Origin: Oceanobacillus chungangensis
GTDB taxonomy: Bacteria; Bacillota; Bacilli; Bacillales; Amphibacillaceae
DNA length: 64,000 nt
Assembly (NCBI RefSeq): GCF_003369565.1
Contig: NZ_PIOD01000025.1
Coordinates: 299,721 to 363,720, forward strand
Reading direction: 5' to 3'
The notes below the pieces were generated by a model, which did not search any database, was not told the DNA's origin, and saw nothing but the letters and a program-made list of their open reading frames with translations. Below are positions 44,325 to 53,788 of the stretch, in pieces. Positions within the stretch are counted from its first letter, which is position 1. Every line of letters starts with the position of its first letter. The translations under genes and the position numbers were made by a program.

Positions 44325-45167
44325 TTGAAGCGAAGTGTTGGACAAATTCTTGGGCGAGGCGGGATTCGGATACCATTAATCCTTTGGACGATAGCGGTAC
44401 TGTATCCTATCTTCTGGATGTTTCTTGGATCATTTAAATCAAACGCAGAAATTTACCGAAATCCATGGGGCTTTCCGGAAACATTTAATTGGCAAAATTA
44501 TGTAGATGCATGGACAAACTATAATATTGGCACAAGTGTGCTGAATAGCTTCATTGTGACAATAGTTGGTGCTGTCTTAACATTGATGCTTGCAATACCA
44601 ACAGCATATGCAATTGAGCGGATAAATTTCCGTGGCAGTAAGTTTTTATTTACTTTATATGTATCAGCCATGATGATTCCAATGGTATTAGGGTGGATCC
44701 CATTATTCTTTTTATTGAGTGATTTACATTTACTGGATAATATTTACGGCTTAGCAATCGTATACGCTGTTAGCCAACTGCCTTTTACAATTTTCGTTTT
44801 AACGAGTTTTATGAGCACTATTCCTAAATCGTTAGAAGAAGCAGCAGCGATTGATGGTCTCTCTCCTTATGGCGTATTGTGGAAAGTAATTACCCCACTT
44901 AGTATGTCTGGAATCATTACAGTTACAATAATGAACGCCATCCAGTTTTGGAATGAATATTTTATGGCATTAATCTTTTTGCAAAGCAGTGAAAAATATA
45001 CACTTGCACTCGCAATTGATTTCATAAGCAGTGAAGCACAATATACGAATGCTTGGGGTACATTGTTTGCAAGTCTTGTAATCGCAATTGTTCCTGTCAT
45101 TATTCTCTACGCAATCTTCCAGAAGCGGATTGCAGAAGGGATGACAGAAGGAGCAATAAAGGGTTAG
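44325..45167 (+). CDS. Carbohydrate ABC transporter permease, MalG-type
   Basis: A 280-residue permease with six helices. The EAA loop KSLEEAAAIDGLSPYGVLW followed by VITPLSMSG and the C-terminal IAEGMTEGAIKG, which contacts the ATPase, are conserved. The start is TTG at 44325, with GGAAGGGATG ahead of it. It forms the channel with the MalF-type permease. The transcript ends at a strong terminator that faces the minus-strand namZ gene. Confidence 0.9.
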   Translation: MKRSVGQILGRGGIRIPLILWTIAVLYPIFWMFLGSFKSNAEIYRNPWGFPETFNWQNYVDAWTNYNIGTSVLNSFIVTIVGAVLTLMLAIPTAYAIERINFRGSKFLFTLYVSAMMIPMVLGWIPLFFLLSDLHLLDNIYGLAIVYAVSQLPFTIFVLTSFMSTIPKSLEEAAAIDGLSPYGVLWKVITPLSMSGIITVTIMNAIQFWNEYFMALIFLQSSEKYTLALAIDFISSEAQYTNAWGTLFASLVIAIVPVIILYAIFQKRIAEGMTEGAIKG

Positions 45168-45213
45168 AAAAATTAGAACTTTATGATGGAGAAATAGATT
45201 GATTAATGAATAA

Positions 45214-45262
45214 ACGCTCACCCTCTGATTTATTAAAAATCAAAGGGTGAGCATTATTTTTA
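45214..45262 (+). terminator. Rho-independent terminator of the amino-sugar import operon
   Basis: GCTCACCCT (45216-45224) pairs with AGGGTGAGC (45244-45252), extended by TGATTT/AATCA; ATTATTTTT follows. It lies 46 bases after the permease stop. Confidence 0.93.
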
Positions 45263-45678
45263 TATGCTACATTTAAATAATTTTTTTTTGCTAATGACAT
45301 TTCGCAAACTGCTATAGCTAAATAGGCACAAAGGAGATTTTCGCTCCTGACAGTCGCACATCCAGTGGTGCAATGGCTGAAGGAATCTCCAGTCCTCGCT
45401 ACAAACTATGGCGATAATAGAGGTAATGCCGTTGTTTCTTATAAAGATAAAGATAGCTGCACAACTCAGCTGAGAAAATACCGAAGACTTTTCGAATAAA
45501 GTTCTATTTGTCTGATTGCGATGTAATGCAGCTTTCCTTGTCCTGCACAAGAAGGCTCACCAGCCCCCCGCGGAAAGCGAAGTGTATTTCGTAGCGACTA
45601 GTCCGAGAGCAATCTTCAATTCAAGTTACGTCGCACTTAATATCAATAGTAATAAATCAGTCGAAATGAGTTTGCTAA
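45263..45678. other. Intergenic region between convergent operons with repeat copy D
   Basis: No gene was recognised. It includes a truncated inverted dispersed repeat (45538-45642). Left of that, 45330-45530 is GC-richer sequence with a CTGACAGTCGCACATCCAG segment; it may be the rest of a mosaic repeat. Confidence 0.45.
45538..45642 (-). repeat. Dispersed palindromic repeat, copy D (truncated, inverted)
   Basis: On the minus strand it reads ATTGATATTAAGTGCGAC, then GGACTAGTCGCTACG, AAATACACTTCGC, TTTCCGCGGGGGGC and TGGTGAGCCTTCTTGTGC, matching the left half of copies A and C. The right half, from the CACTTCGAAG motif on, is missing. Confidence 0.75.
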
Positions 45679-46947
45679 TTATTTATATAACAGATATCCC
45701 TTTCGTACTTTCTCAAAATCCTTCAAGCCTTTTTTCCATTGTTTCTCCATCTCTTTAACAGAGGTTCCATTTTCAATTGCTTCGCGGATCCAGCCGTTAC
45801 CAATCAGGTTATCAAAAAAGGATATGCCTGAGCTATTTTCTGCACCGAATTTAAAGTTCTCTGGGTACATATCGTGCAACGTTTTTACAATATGGATTCC
45901 GGTTTCAACTGGTTTATAAGCTTTCTTGTTTAGAACGTGTATTTGTATTCCATGGCTTAATTTTCCACTATGCTTAGAAATAGACGGGGTAAACGATGCT
46001 GCCCTAAATGTTACACCAGGGAGCTCCAAATCATTTAATGTTGCTGCAAATTCCGTACTATTCACAAATGGTGCGCCAATGAATTCGAATGGTTTGGTTG
46101 TGCCACGACCTTCTGATAAATTTGTTCCTTCAATTAATGCTGCCCCTGGATATACAAGAGCGGTTTCAAGTGTCGGCATATTTGGTGATGGCAGAACAAA
46201 CTCCAGTCCTGTGTCTTCATAGTACATGTCACGCTTCCAGCCATTCATCTCTATTACAGTTAAATCAGCACCAATTTCAAATTCCTCATTAAATAAAGTG
46301 GCCAATTCTCCAACTGTCATTCCGTGACGTAATGGAATTGGATAGTTTCCGACAAAAGATGCATACGCCGGATCAAGAACTGGTCCTTCTACCTTATGAC
46401 CACCCAATGGATTCGGTCGATCAAGGACGATAAATTCGATATTATTTTCCTTGGCGGCTTCCATTGCATAGGCCATCGTATAAATGTAGGTATAGAAACG
46501 AGTGCCAACATCTTGAATGTCGAAGAGGAGTACATCCACATTTTCAAGCATTTCTGGTGTTGGTTTACGCGTTTGTCCGTACAAGCTATAAACGGGTAGT
46601 CCTGTTGTTTCATCAATATAAAATTCTACATATTGTCCGGCCTGGGCATCGCCGCGAACACCATGCTCTGGTCCATATAATGCAGTTAATTCTACATCGG
46701 GATCATTGTGCAACAGGTCAACAATACTGTTTAATTCCTTGTCCACTCCAGTAGGATTTGTTATTAAGCCAACGCGTTTTCCTTCTATCAATTGTTTATG
46801 TTCATCAAGTAAAACTTCTACACCGAGTTGAAATTCTTTCTTCTTACCTTTCCCTTTTCCATTCGAGTCTCCCTTATCCGCAAATACGGCAGTAAGGGAG
46901 CCAAGAATGAATACGACTGTCAAAAGTAGGATATACGTTTTTTTCAT
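45679..46947 (-). CDS. namZ: Exo-beta-N-acetylmuramidase (DUF1343)
   Basis: A 422-residue secreted protein, homologous to B. subtilis YbbC/NamZ. A signal peptide covers about residues 1-23 (ILLLTVVFILGSLTAVFA), followed by a Lys/Gly-rich stretch. The DUF1343 domain includes VGLITNPTGVDKELNSIVDLL near 59-79, LYGPEHGVRGDAQAG near 90-104 and LLFDIQDVGTRFYTYIYTM near 140-158. NamZ removes MurNAc from the non-reducing end of peptidoglycan fragments outside the cell. It is the last gene of the amiE-nagZ-namZ operon, 21 bases after nagZ. Confidence 0.9.
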   Translation of the reverse strand: MKKTYILLLTVVFILGSLTAVFADKGDSNGKGKGKKKEFQLGVEVLLDEHKQLIEGKRVGLITNPTGVDKELNSIVDLLHNDPDVELTALYGPEHGVRGDAQAGQYVEFYIDETTGLPVYSLYGQTRKPTPEMLENVDVLLFDIQDVGTRFYTYIYTMAYAMEAAKENNIEFIVLDRPNPLGGHKVEGPVLDPAYASFVGNYPIPLRHGMTVGELATLFNEEFEIGADLTVIEMNGWKRDMYYEDTGLEFVLPSPNMPTLETALVYPGAALIEGTNLSEGRGTTKPFEFIGAPFVNSTEFAATLNDLELPGVTFRAASFTPSISKHSGKLSHGIQIHVLNKKAYKPVETGIHIVKTLHDMYPENFKFGAENSSGISFFDNLIGNGWIREAIENGTSVKEMEKQWKKGLKDFEKVRKGYLLYK

Positions 46948-46968
46948 CTGTCATTCACTCCTTATTAT

Positions 46969-49038
46969 TTAATAGGAAAGTCCGAATCCGAATGGAAATA
47001 AGACGTCGCCGTTCAAACTTGGAATTGTAACAGGCAACTGCCCGACCGGATTATTATCACCAAATATTGTAGCTGCAGTAGCATAAAAGCTTGCATCTCT
47101 AAATCCATATTGTGCTAAATATGCATCGATTTCTGGGAATGCCATAATGTCATATGGATTTCGGATGCCAACACCAACTACAGGAGCATCTACCTGTTCA
47201 ATTAGCTGATTTACAAGTTGCATTTGTGGACTTGATGGCGCTCGTCCACTGACATTAAATGTATAGGAACCGAAGATAACAGCACGGGCATCCTGCAATG
47301 CTGCTAATTGGTCATTCTTTAAAGGACCTGATGCTTGAATAAGCTCTGTGTTACTATGATATTTTGTTATTGCATCGTACAAATTCTTGCTATACGTATT
47401 ACCAATAACTACAATTTTATCTTCCCCTGCTGCTTGTAAAGGAAGTACATTGTCATTTTTAAGCATTGTAATGGATTGGTTTGCTGCATCTGCTTCCACC
47501 TGTTTATGTGCAGCTGAACCAACTACGGCCTCTGCATTAGCTACTAATTGTTCTACTGGAACTGGATTTTCTGTTTTTATGACCCCACGATTGATCTTTA
47601 AGGTTAATATCCTTCTAACAGATTCTTCAATCCGATTTTCTGTAATTTCTCCTTTTTCGACTGCATCGAGTAGGCCATTAACTACTTCCTCAAGTCCAAC
47701 AGGCATTAAAATAATGTCAGTTCCTGCGTTGACAGTACGGATAACGGCATCTACTGCTCCGAAGTGTTCGGAAATTGCTGCCATGTTTAATGCATCGGTA
47801 ATGATTACGCCATCGTAGTTCATTTCTTCTCGCATTAAACCAGTTAAGACTTTATGTGATAAGGTAGCGGGTAAAGATATTTCCGTTCCATCCTTTTTCG
47901 AAATCACCTTCGTATTATCTATTTTCGGGAAGGTAACATGTGCAGTCATAATTGCATCAATATCTGCATCCATTGCCTGTTGAAATGGCATTAGCTCTAC
48001 TTCTAATAGACGTTCCTTATCATGTGGTACTTCAGGTAAACCAAGGTGTGAATCAACTGCTGTGTCCCCATGTCCCGGGAAATGTTTTGCTGTCGCTGCA
48101 ACGCCATTGCTTTGAATTCCCTTAATATAGGAGATTCCTAGATCAGCAACTAATTCCGGAGTTTCACCAAAAGAACGGACACCGATAACTGGATTGTCAG
48201 GGTTGTTATTGACATCTAGTACTGGCGCAAGGTTCATATTAATACCAAGTGCATTTAATTCTTTACTAATCACACTGCCAACATTTTTAGCTGTTTCGGT
48301 TGAACGTGTTGCGCCAAGTGCCATATTACCAGGCATATAAGTTCCTGACTGTAATCGCCCAACGATTCCACCTTCTTGGTCGATTGTTAGCAGCAGCCCA
48401 TATTTTTCAGCAGCTTCTTGATATGCTGCAACTAGCTCCGTCGTTTGTTCTGTTGTCACTACATTTTCCGCGAACAAAATGACTCCGCCAAGGTGGTAAT
48501 CCTTTACCATTTGTTCTATTTCAGGCAGCATCTCTGTGACATTTTTTCCATTCCAGTTTCTAAAATCTGGCATCAGCATTTGTCCGATTTTCTCATTCAA
48601 TGTCATGCCTTTGATTGCATTATCAATTATGTTGTATCGTTTTCCTTTTTGTTTAATAATAAGCTGTTCTGACTTTTTGTGATGAACGGCAATCTCGTCG
48701 GTAAATTTTCCGTCTGATACCGTAATCCATGAACGCCCATTTTGACCGGTAAACGTTACAATTCCATCTTGATTAACCGTTGCGACATTTTTGTTTTTTG
48801 AGCGCCATGTTAGATTATCTGATACAGCTTTAAAATGACCGTCACTGTATAGATGTAAGGCATTTAAATCAACTTTATTATTCGTGATTTCTATTTCTGC
48901 CTCAGGAATATTTTGCAAAATAACTAGATTGTCGATTTTTTTGCTTTTCTGCGCCTTAACATTCGAAGCGTTATAAGGGCTGATAAGTAATACTACTGTC
49001 GCAAATAACATGATTGAAGCTTTAATCCAGCGTTTCAT
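46969..49038 (-). CDS. nagZ: Secreted beta-N-acetylglucosaminidase (GH3)
   Basis: A 689-residue exported GH3 enzyme that removes GlcNAc from peptidoglycan fragments. A signal peptide of about 30 residues is followed by an Ig-like, Big_2-type region at about 30-120 (VDLNALHLYSDG, SKNKNVATVNQDGIVTFTG). The GH3 barrel follows, with KHFPGHGDTAVDSHLGLP near 310-327, the Asp-His dyad loop of NagZ, and the nucleophile Asp in GVIITDALNM near 405. A C-terminal alpha/beta domain starts near 500. The start is at 49038, behind AGGAGG; a longer frame from 49077 overlaps amiE. It lies 17 bases after amiE. Confidence 0.92.
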   Translation of the reverse strand: MKRWIKASIMLFATVVLLISPYNASNVKAQKSKKIDNLVILQNIPEAEIEITNNKVDLNALHLYSDGHFKAVSDNLTWRSKNKNVATVNQDGIVTFTGQNGRSWITVSDGKFTDEIAVHHKKSEQLIIKQKGKRYNIIDNAIKGMTLNEKIGQMLMPDFRNWNGKNVTEMLPEIEQMVKDYHLGGVILFAENVVTTEQTTELVAAYQEAAEKYGLLLTIDQEGGIVGRLQSGTYMPGNMALGATRSTETAKNVGSVISKELNALGINMNLAPVLDVNNNPDNPVIGVRSFGETPELVADLGISYIKGIQSNGVAATAKHFPGHGDTAVDSHLGLPEVPHDKERLLEVELMPFQQAMDADIDAIMTAHVTFPKIDNTKVISKKDGTEISLPATLSHKVLTGLMREEMNYDGVIITDALNMAAISEHFGAVDAVIRTVNAGTDIILMPVGLEEVVNGLLDAVEKGEITENRIEESVRRILTLKINRGVIKTENPVPVEQLVANAEAVVGSAAHKQVEADAANQSITMLKNDNVLPLQAAGEDKIVVIGNTYSKNLYDAITKYHSNTELIQASGPLKNDQLAALQDARAVIFGSYTFNVSGRAPSSPQMQLVNQLIEQVDAPVVGVGIRNPYDIMAFPEIDAYLAQYGFRDASFYATAATIFGDNNPVGQLPVTIPSLNGDVLFPFGFGLSY

Positions 49039-49055
49039 AATTAACCTCCTATTAT

Positions 49056-50750
49056 CTAGTAATTCCTTTTCTTCCATCCTTCACTCACTAGATTTAATGG
49101 TAATGATTGATTAGAATCGTCAGCGAGTTTAAGATTTGTTATATACCAACCGCGTCCGTTTGTTGTAGCGTCTGTTTGATATCGGAAGCGGATATGGGTT
49201 GTTCCGGCTGGGATAGCTACAGTTTCTGCTTGAAAGTCGACACTACTTCCGGTAAATTTGCTGTGGACTTGTTCCCAGCTTTCGCCTCCAGTCGAGACTT
49301 CTATGATTCCGAAGTCGAAGTCTTGTTCGATTCTGTACCATGTATCAAACGCAAGAGTAGCCTCATTTTCTATTGAAACTTCAGCTGTGATTACCCGATT
49401 TAATCGATCACCATATCCAGAAAACCATGCGTCCTTATTTTTAGTTGGCATTTTTACTGGAATCGCATCCGCAACTTGTCTAGCAATTTGCCGGCGTGCT
49501 GGATTTGTTGACACTGTCTCGCGTGATGGATGGACCCGATTCGTTAATAATATTGCGATTGTATCGTTGTTTAGATTAATGACTAATGAAGTCCCCGTAT
49601 ATCCAGTATGCCCTAGTGTAGATGCTTCGGATAAGGCATCCATATACCAGCCTTGCGCGAGCTCCCATCCTAATCCATGGTCATTCCCTGGAAATTCGGG
49701 AATCTGATTCTCTACTAGAAGTTTAATTGTTTCGGGCTTTAATATTCTTTTGCCACCATACTTCCCATCATTAATGAACATGTGGGCAAGTTTGCCTAAA
49801 TCATTGGCAGTGGAAAATACTCCTGCATGGCCAGCAACACCGTCCAGGGACCATGCGCTTTCATCATGGACTTCACCCCATACAATGCCTCTATTTGTCC
49901 AAGGTTGATATTCTGTTGCAGCAATTCGATACTTTAAGGATGCAGGTGGATTATACATCGTGTCATTCATTTTTAAAGGTTTGGTAATCTTTTCATGTAC
50001 ATATTCATCGAGACGTTTTCCTGAAAGTCGTTCTATAATGGCACCTAATGTAATCATATTTAAATCGCTGTATGTGTAAGTAGATCCTGGAGTATTTGCT
50101 AGTGGGTATTGAAAAACGTATTGCAAGCGTTCTTCTCTATTTTCACCAATGGTGTATAGTGGAATCCATGCGGTAAATCCAGATGTGTGGGTCATAAGCT
50201 GTCTAATTGTGACATTCTCTTTTCCATTTTCGGCAAACTCTGGAATGTAGTTTGCAACTGGATCATCGAGTTCAAAAAGCCCTTCCTCATAAAGAATCAT
50301 TGCGGCTGTTGTAGTGAAGATTTTACTAATTGATGCAAGGTCGAAAATTGTATCTTTTTCCATTGTGATCGGTTTGTCCACTTCTTTGCCAGTGCCGTCT
50401 TCGTATAAGAAGGCATGTCCATATGCTTCATGTTGTACAATATGGCCGCGCCTTGCTACGAATGTAACGGCACCAGGCATCATTCCATCATCAATCAAGT
50501 TTTCCAGCTCAGTATCAATCTGACGCAACGGTCCTTCCACCATACCTGCTCCTTTTGCGGAACCAGGATGTAAAACAGGTGAGGTAGGACCGGGCTGATC
50601 CCAAGAAAATTGTGGGTGTGGCATATTCCTCGATTCCTTTCTTTCCTGTTTTTCAATTGTTGGTTCGTGAATATTCCCATGACCAGCATGTACATTGGTT
50701 AATGATAGAAGTGCAATTAGGAAAATAATTAACAACGTTATTTTTCGCAT
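49056..50750 (-). CDS. amiE: Secreted serine amidase AmiE-like with extra C-terminal domain
   Basis: A 564-residue exported protein of the beta-lactamase/class C fold. The signal peptide ends near residue 22. The catalytic SxxK is S140-I-S-K143 in FDLASISKIF; the second motif is YSDLN near 227-231. B. subtilis AmiE, which cuts MurNAc-peptide amide bonds, is about 120 residues shorter. The additional C-terminal part (about 435-560) has a beta-rich sequence, DTWYRIEQDFDFGIIEVSTGG then THIRFRYQTDATTNGRGWYI, resembling the MAM-like domains of secreted M6 proteases, possibly for binding. First gene of the secreted-enzyme operon. Confidence 0.85.
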   Translation of the reverse strand: MRKITLLIIFLIALLSLTNVHAGHGNIHEPTIEKQERKESRNMPHPQFSWDQPGPTSPVLHPGSAKGAGMVEGPLRQIDTELENLIDDGMMPGAVTFVARRGHIVQHEAYGHAFLYEDGTGKEVDKPITMEKDTIFDLASISKIFTTTAAMILYEEGLFELDDPVANYIPEFAENGKENVTIRQLMTHTSGFTAWIPLYTIGENREERLQYVFQYPLANTPGSTYTYSDLNMITLGAIIERLSGKRLDEYVHEKITKPLKMNDTMYNPPASLKYRIAATEYQPWTNRGIVWGEVHDESAWSLDGVAGHAGVFSTANDLGKLAHMFINDGKYGGKRILKPETIKLLVENQIPEFPGNDHGLGWELAQGWYMDALSEASTLGHTGYTGTSLVINLNNDTIAILLTNRVHPSRETVSTNPARRQIARQVADAIPVKMPTKNKDAWFSGYGDRLNRVITAEVSIENEATLAFDTWYRIEQDFDFGIIEVSTGGESWEQVHSKFTGSSVDFQAETVAIPAGTTHIRFRYQTDATTNGRGWYITNLKLADDSNQSLPLNLVSEGWKKRNY

Positions 50751-51207
50751 AAGATTCCTCCCTTGTGAAAGATATGGAATAATAGAGATAGAGTATAATT
50801 ATCCCAATGAATGAAAGCGAATTCATTAAATAAAATATACTAAGTATAATTCGTACTGTCTATGGAGCAAAAGGATCATATATGTTAGGGAAATTATGAA
50901 AAAACGATTATTGTTGTTGGCTTGATGTCACTAAAGTTAGTAAGATTAATAATGGTTAATAGTCTTTTGTTGAAAAATATTCTCTACACATAAGACTTAA
51001 GTCTTAATAAAAGTTAGATTTAAAGGTCATGATGATTTTTCTATTCTTAGCGTATACTCATATTACAAACAAAAGATAATTCATTTTTAATGCAAAAAGC
51101 TCTTTTCAAAAAAATGCTAGACGGTTGACATTATCCTAAGTCAGAGTTCAGTCCAGAACAACGGCAACAATAAGCGATGAATCAGATAAAAATAGGAAAG
51201 GCAGAGG
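50751..51207. other. Divergent intergenic region between amiE and the DUF4097 gene
   Basis: On the amiE side AGTATAATT occurs twice (50792-50800 and 50843-50851), and one minus-strand TATACT lies 16 bases from TTGCTC, a weak promoter. TAAGACTTAAGTCTTA (50991-51006) is a perfect 16-bp palindrome, perhaps an operator. No gene was seen. Confidence 0.45.
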
Positions 51208-51996
51208 ATGAAAATGAAGAAGAATACGATTGTTGTTTTAATTGTAGCTGCTGTATTTATAGCAGCCATAATGAATTTTTTACCGTTTGGCCCGAATGGT
51301 AAAACCGAACATGAGCAAACGATTAATGAGGCATTTACCAAGGTCGATATAGAGACAGAAAATGTAGAAATTGAAATTTTATCTTCAAATAGCAGTGCGG
51401 CTGAAATTGAACTGAAGGGAAATAAAAATAATAAATATAAACTTGAGACTAAAGTAGAAGGAGACACGCTTCAAATCGAGGTTAAAGATAGATTGTTCCG
51501 CTGGTTTTCGTTTGGATTCTTTAATTCATCATCAGTATCTCTAAAAGTTTTCCTCCCAGAGAGGGCATATGATACGATTGAAGTTGTTACAGACAATGGA
51601 AAAATCAGAGCGAATGAAATGGAAGCAGATGTAATTAATATGGAAGCAGACAATGGTAAAATTATAGTTGATCATATAAAAAGCACTTCATTTAATTTTG
51701 AGGTGGATAACGGTGAGGTCTCATTAAGGGATATCGAGGGAGAAATTAACGGTTCTTCAAATAACGGTCGCATTTCTTTAATAACCGAATCATTGGATAG
51801 TCCTATAACCTTGGAAACAGATAATGGAGTTATTGACATTCAAACAGATGAGCAGCCTGCAAATGCTACCTTTGATATTAATGTTGATAATGGAAAAGTT
51901 ACTGTGTTTGGAGAATCTAACTATGATACGATAATCGGTAATGGCGATAATCTAATCAAATTAACTGCAGATAATGGAAAGATAACGATACAATAA
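51208..51996 (+). CDS. DUF4097 family beta-strand repeat protein
   Basis: A 262-residue protein with an N-terminal membrane anchor or signal (TIVVLIVAAVFIAAIMNFL, residues 6-24). The rest is a repeated beta-strand pattern with NGKI-type turns about every 20 residues (DNGKIRANEME, DNGKIIVDHIK, DNGEVSLRDIE, NNGRISL, DNGVIDI, DNGKVTVFG, DNGKITIQ), the hallmark of DUF4097/LiaG-like solenoids. It probably sits on the outside of the membrane. Function is unknown; relatives occur in envelope-stress loci. GGCAGAGG precedes the ATG. A strong terminator follows. Confidence 0.85.
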   Translation: MKMKKNTIVVLIVAAVFIAAIMNFLPFGPNGKTEHEQTINEAFTKVDIETENVEIEILSSNSSAAEIELKGNKNNKYKLETKVEGDTLQIEVKDRLFRWFSFGFFNSSSVSLKVFLPERAYDTIEVVTDNGKIRANEMEADVINMEADNGKIIVDHIKSTSFNFEVDNGEVSLRDIEGEINGSSNNGRISLITESLDSPITLETDNGVIDIQTDEQPANATFDINVDNGKVTVFGESNYDTIIGNGDNLIKLTADNGKITIQ

Positions 51997-52002
51997 TTTA
52001 AC

Positions 52003-52042
52003 AAAAAGCTTAACTGGTCGATTGGCTAGTTAAGCTTTTTGT
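52003..52042 (+). terminator. Rho-independent terminator of the DUF4097 gene
   Basis: AAAAAGCTTAACT (52003-52015) and AGTTAAGCTTTTT (52028-52040) form a perfect 13-bp stem. Confidence 0.93.
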
Positions 52043-52138
52043 TAGTAATAAATAATAAATACTATAAAAGTCCTACAAATTTGAAAAATTTACTCTATAA
52101 TAAAATAATAGCTAGATTACTAAGGGGAGAATTCTATT

Positions 52139-53452
52139 ATGGTATTAACATTTAAAAAGAGAAAACAACTAGAGAAAAATGAAAACGTATTACTGCAATC
52201 AGCAAAACAAATGAATCCAATTGTAGAGGTCGATCCTGGTTCTGATTTAGACAAGCAATTAAAGATGTTAGATTTGACTGTGGAAGATTTCGCGATAGCA
52301 CAGGCATTAAAGCCATATGTTGAAGAACAAATCGTTGAAATTGTCAATGGATTTTATCAGAATTTGGAACATAATGATGCCCTAATTGAAATAATTGAAA
52401 CGTATAGTTCATTTGAAAGGTTAAAGAAAACACTGAGAAAACATGTTGTAGAAATATTCTCGGGTGAAATGAATGCGGCGTTTATTGAGAGAAGAAAGAT
52501 TATAGCGCATGTGCATGTTAAAATCGGACTTACACAAAAGTGGTATATTGCTTCTTTTCAGAAAATCTTTGATGGGCTGATCAATGTTGTGATAGAAAAT
52601 TTTTCAAACCATTCAGATTATACCCAGGCAATAAAAGTTATTAATAAACTATTAAACTTAGAACAACAGGTAGTATTAGAGGCATATGATGATGAATTTA
52701 ATCGTATAAAGGACATTGAAACAGAAAGTAAAGTTGAGCTTTTTAAATCTTTAGAGCAAACATCTATAGGACTTGCTACCTTGTCGGAAGAAACAAATGC
52801 AGCGCTTGAGGAACTGACAACCCAAGTGAATGGGATGACAGCTCATTCAAAGGTTGGAACCACCTTTGCTGAAGATGCAAGTGAGGCTGCTAAACAAGGT
52901 AAATCGCGCCTAGTCGATATGAATCAATCATTCGACAGGGTACAAGAGAGTACAACGAAAGTAAACAGTGATATGGCGACCTTAGAGGAAATGTCAACGC
53001 AGATAAAAGATATTATAGAGATTGTGAAATCTATTGCTGGGCAGACGAATCTGTTGGCATTAAATGCATCAATAGAAGCAGCAAGAGCGGGCGAGCATGG
53101 GCTTGGCTTTGCAGTTGTTGCTGATGAAGTTAGAAAATTGGCGGAGCAGACAGCGAATTCAGTAACAAATGTTACAACTCTAATTGAAAAGACGAATGAG
53201 CAGATTTTCAATAGTTCTGCGTCTTTGCAAGATGTACAAACATTTTTATCGAAAGTGAATGAGCAAATGCGTAGTACAGATGAAGCATTTCTAAAAATTG
53301 ATCAAACGATGGAGAAAACAAAACAAAGTAATCATGCTATTCAAGCAGAACTAGAAGCATTTGATGACGCACTTCTCGAGGTAGAGCAATCCGCATCGAC
53401 CATTGCTGTAACTGCAGAAAAGTTGAATTCAATGATGGAAGAAGTAGAATAG
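52139..53452 (+). CDS. hemAT: HemAT-type globin-coupled aerotaxis receptor
   Basis: A 437-residue soluble chemoreceptor. The globin sensor domain spans about residues 25-180; the proximal heme ligand is H126 in [19 protein letters not shown]. The C-terminal signalling domain contains [20 protein letters not shown] near 300-319, then [14 protein letters not shown]. It has no membrane helices. HemAT senses oxygen and passes the signal to CheA through CheW. Length matches B. subtilis HemAT. GGGGAG precedes the ATG. Confidence 0.94.
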   Translation: MVLTFKKRKQLEKNENVLLQSAKQMNPIVEVDPGSDLDKQLKMLDLTVEDFAIAQALKPYVEEQIVEIVNGFYQNLEHNDALIEIIETYSSFERLKKTLRKHVVEIFSGEMNAAFIERRKIIAHVHVKIGLTQKWYIASFQKIFDGLINVVIENFSNHSDYTQAIKVINKLLNLEQQVVLEAYDDEFNRIKDIETESKVELFKSLEQTSIGLATLSEETNAALEELTTQVNGMTAHSKVGTTFAEDASEAAKQGKSRLVDMNQSFDRVQESTTKVNSDMATLEEMSTQIKDIIEIVKSIAGQTNLLALNASIEAARAGEHGLGFAVVADEVRKLAEQTANSVTNVTTLIEKTNEQIFNSSASLQDVQTFLSKVNEQMRSTDEAFLKIDQTMEKTKQSNHAIQAELEAFDDALLEVEQSASTIAVTAEKLNSMMEEVE

Positions 53453-53455
53453 TGG

Positions 53456-53475
53456 GGGGACAGGTGCCTGTCACT
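53456..53475. repeat. GACAGG-TG-CCTGTC palindrome
   Basis: The palindrome GACAGGTGCCTGTC (53459-53472) lies seven bases past the hemAT stop. Its flank gives AGTGACAGGCAC on the minus strand, the same 12 bases as just before the YciI gene at 202-213. The motif is of a kind often seen between genes in Bacillaceae. Confidence 0.6.
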
Positions 53476-53788
53476 TTCCGGGTTTTGTTGAAAATGAACT
53501 GAAGATTGATAGACTTGCGGGAGCTCAGGTATATTGGATTGACTATCAGAATATCCTCTGGAAATTCGAGTTATTTTCAAATGTCTAAATTGGAGCAATT
53601 GAATAAGGGACGATGCAGCGTATAATACCACTATTTCCGAGTGTTCGTAGACCGATTGTGGGCGAGAATTTGAGTGTCAATCGGTCTACGAATTTTGTCG
53701 AAATGAATTGCTTAGATGTAGAATTCGACATATTGTTTAACCTTAGCATTCATGTTAAACTAACACCATAATGAAAAGGAGGGATACT
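53476..53788. other. Intergenic region with a 15-bp inverted repeat
   Basis: TTCGTAGACCGATTG (53644-53658) and CAATCGGTCTACGAA (53678-53692) form a perfect stem with a 19-base loop, followed by TTTTG. It may be the hemAT terminator. No coding frame was recognised. Confidence 0.6.

Noticed and set aside
45516-45758. 80-codon plus-strand frame
   Set aside because: It runs through the truncated repeat copy D and into the 3' end of namZ in the antisense direction.
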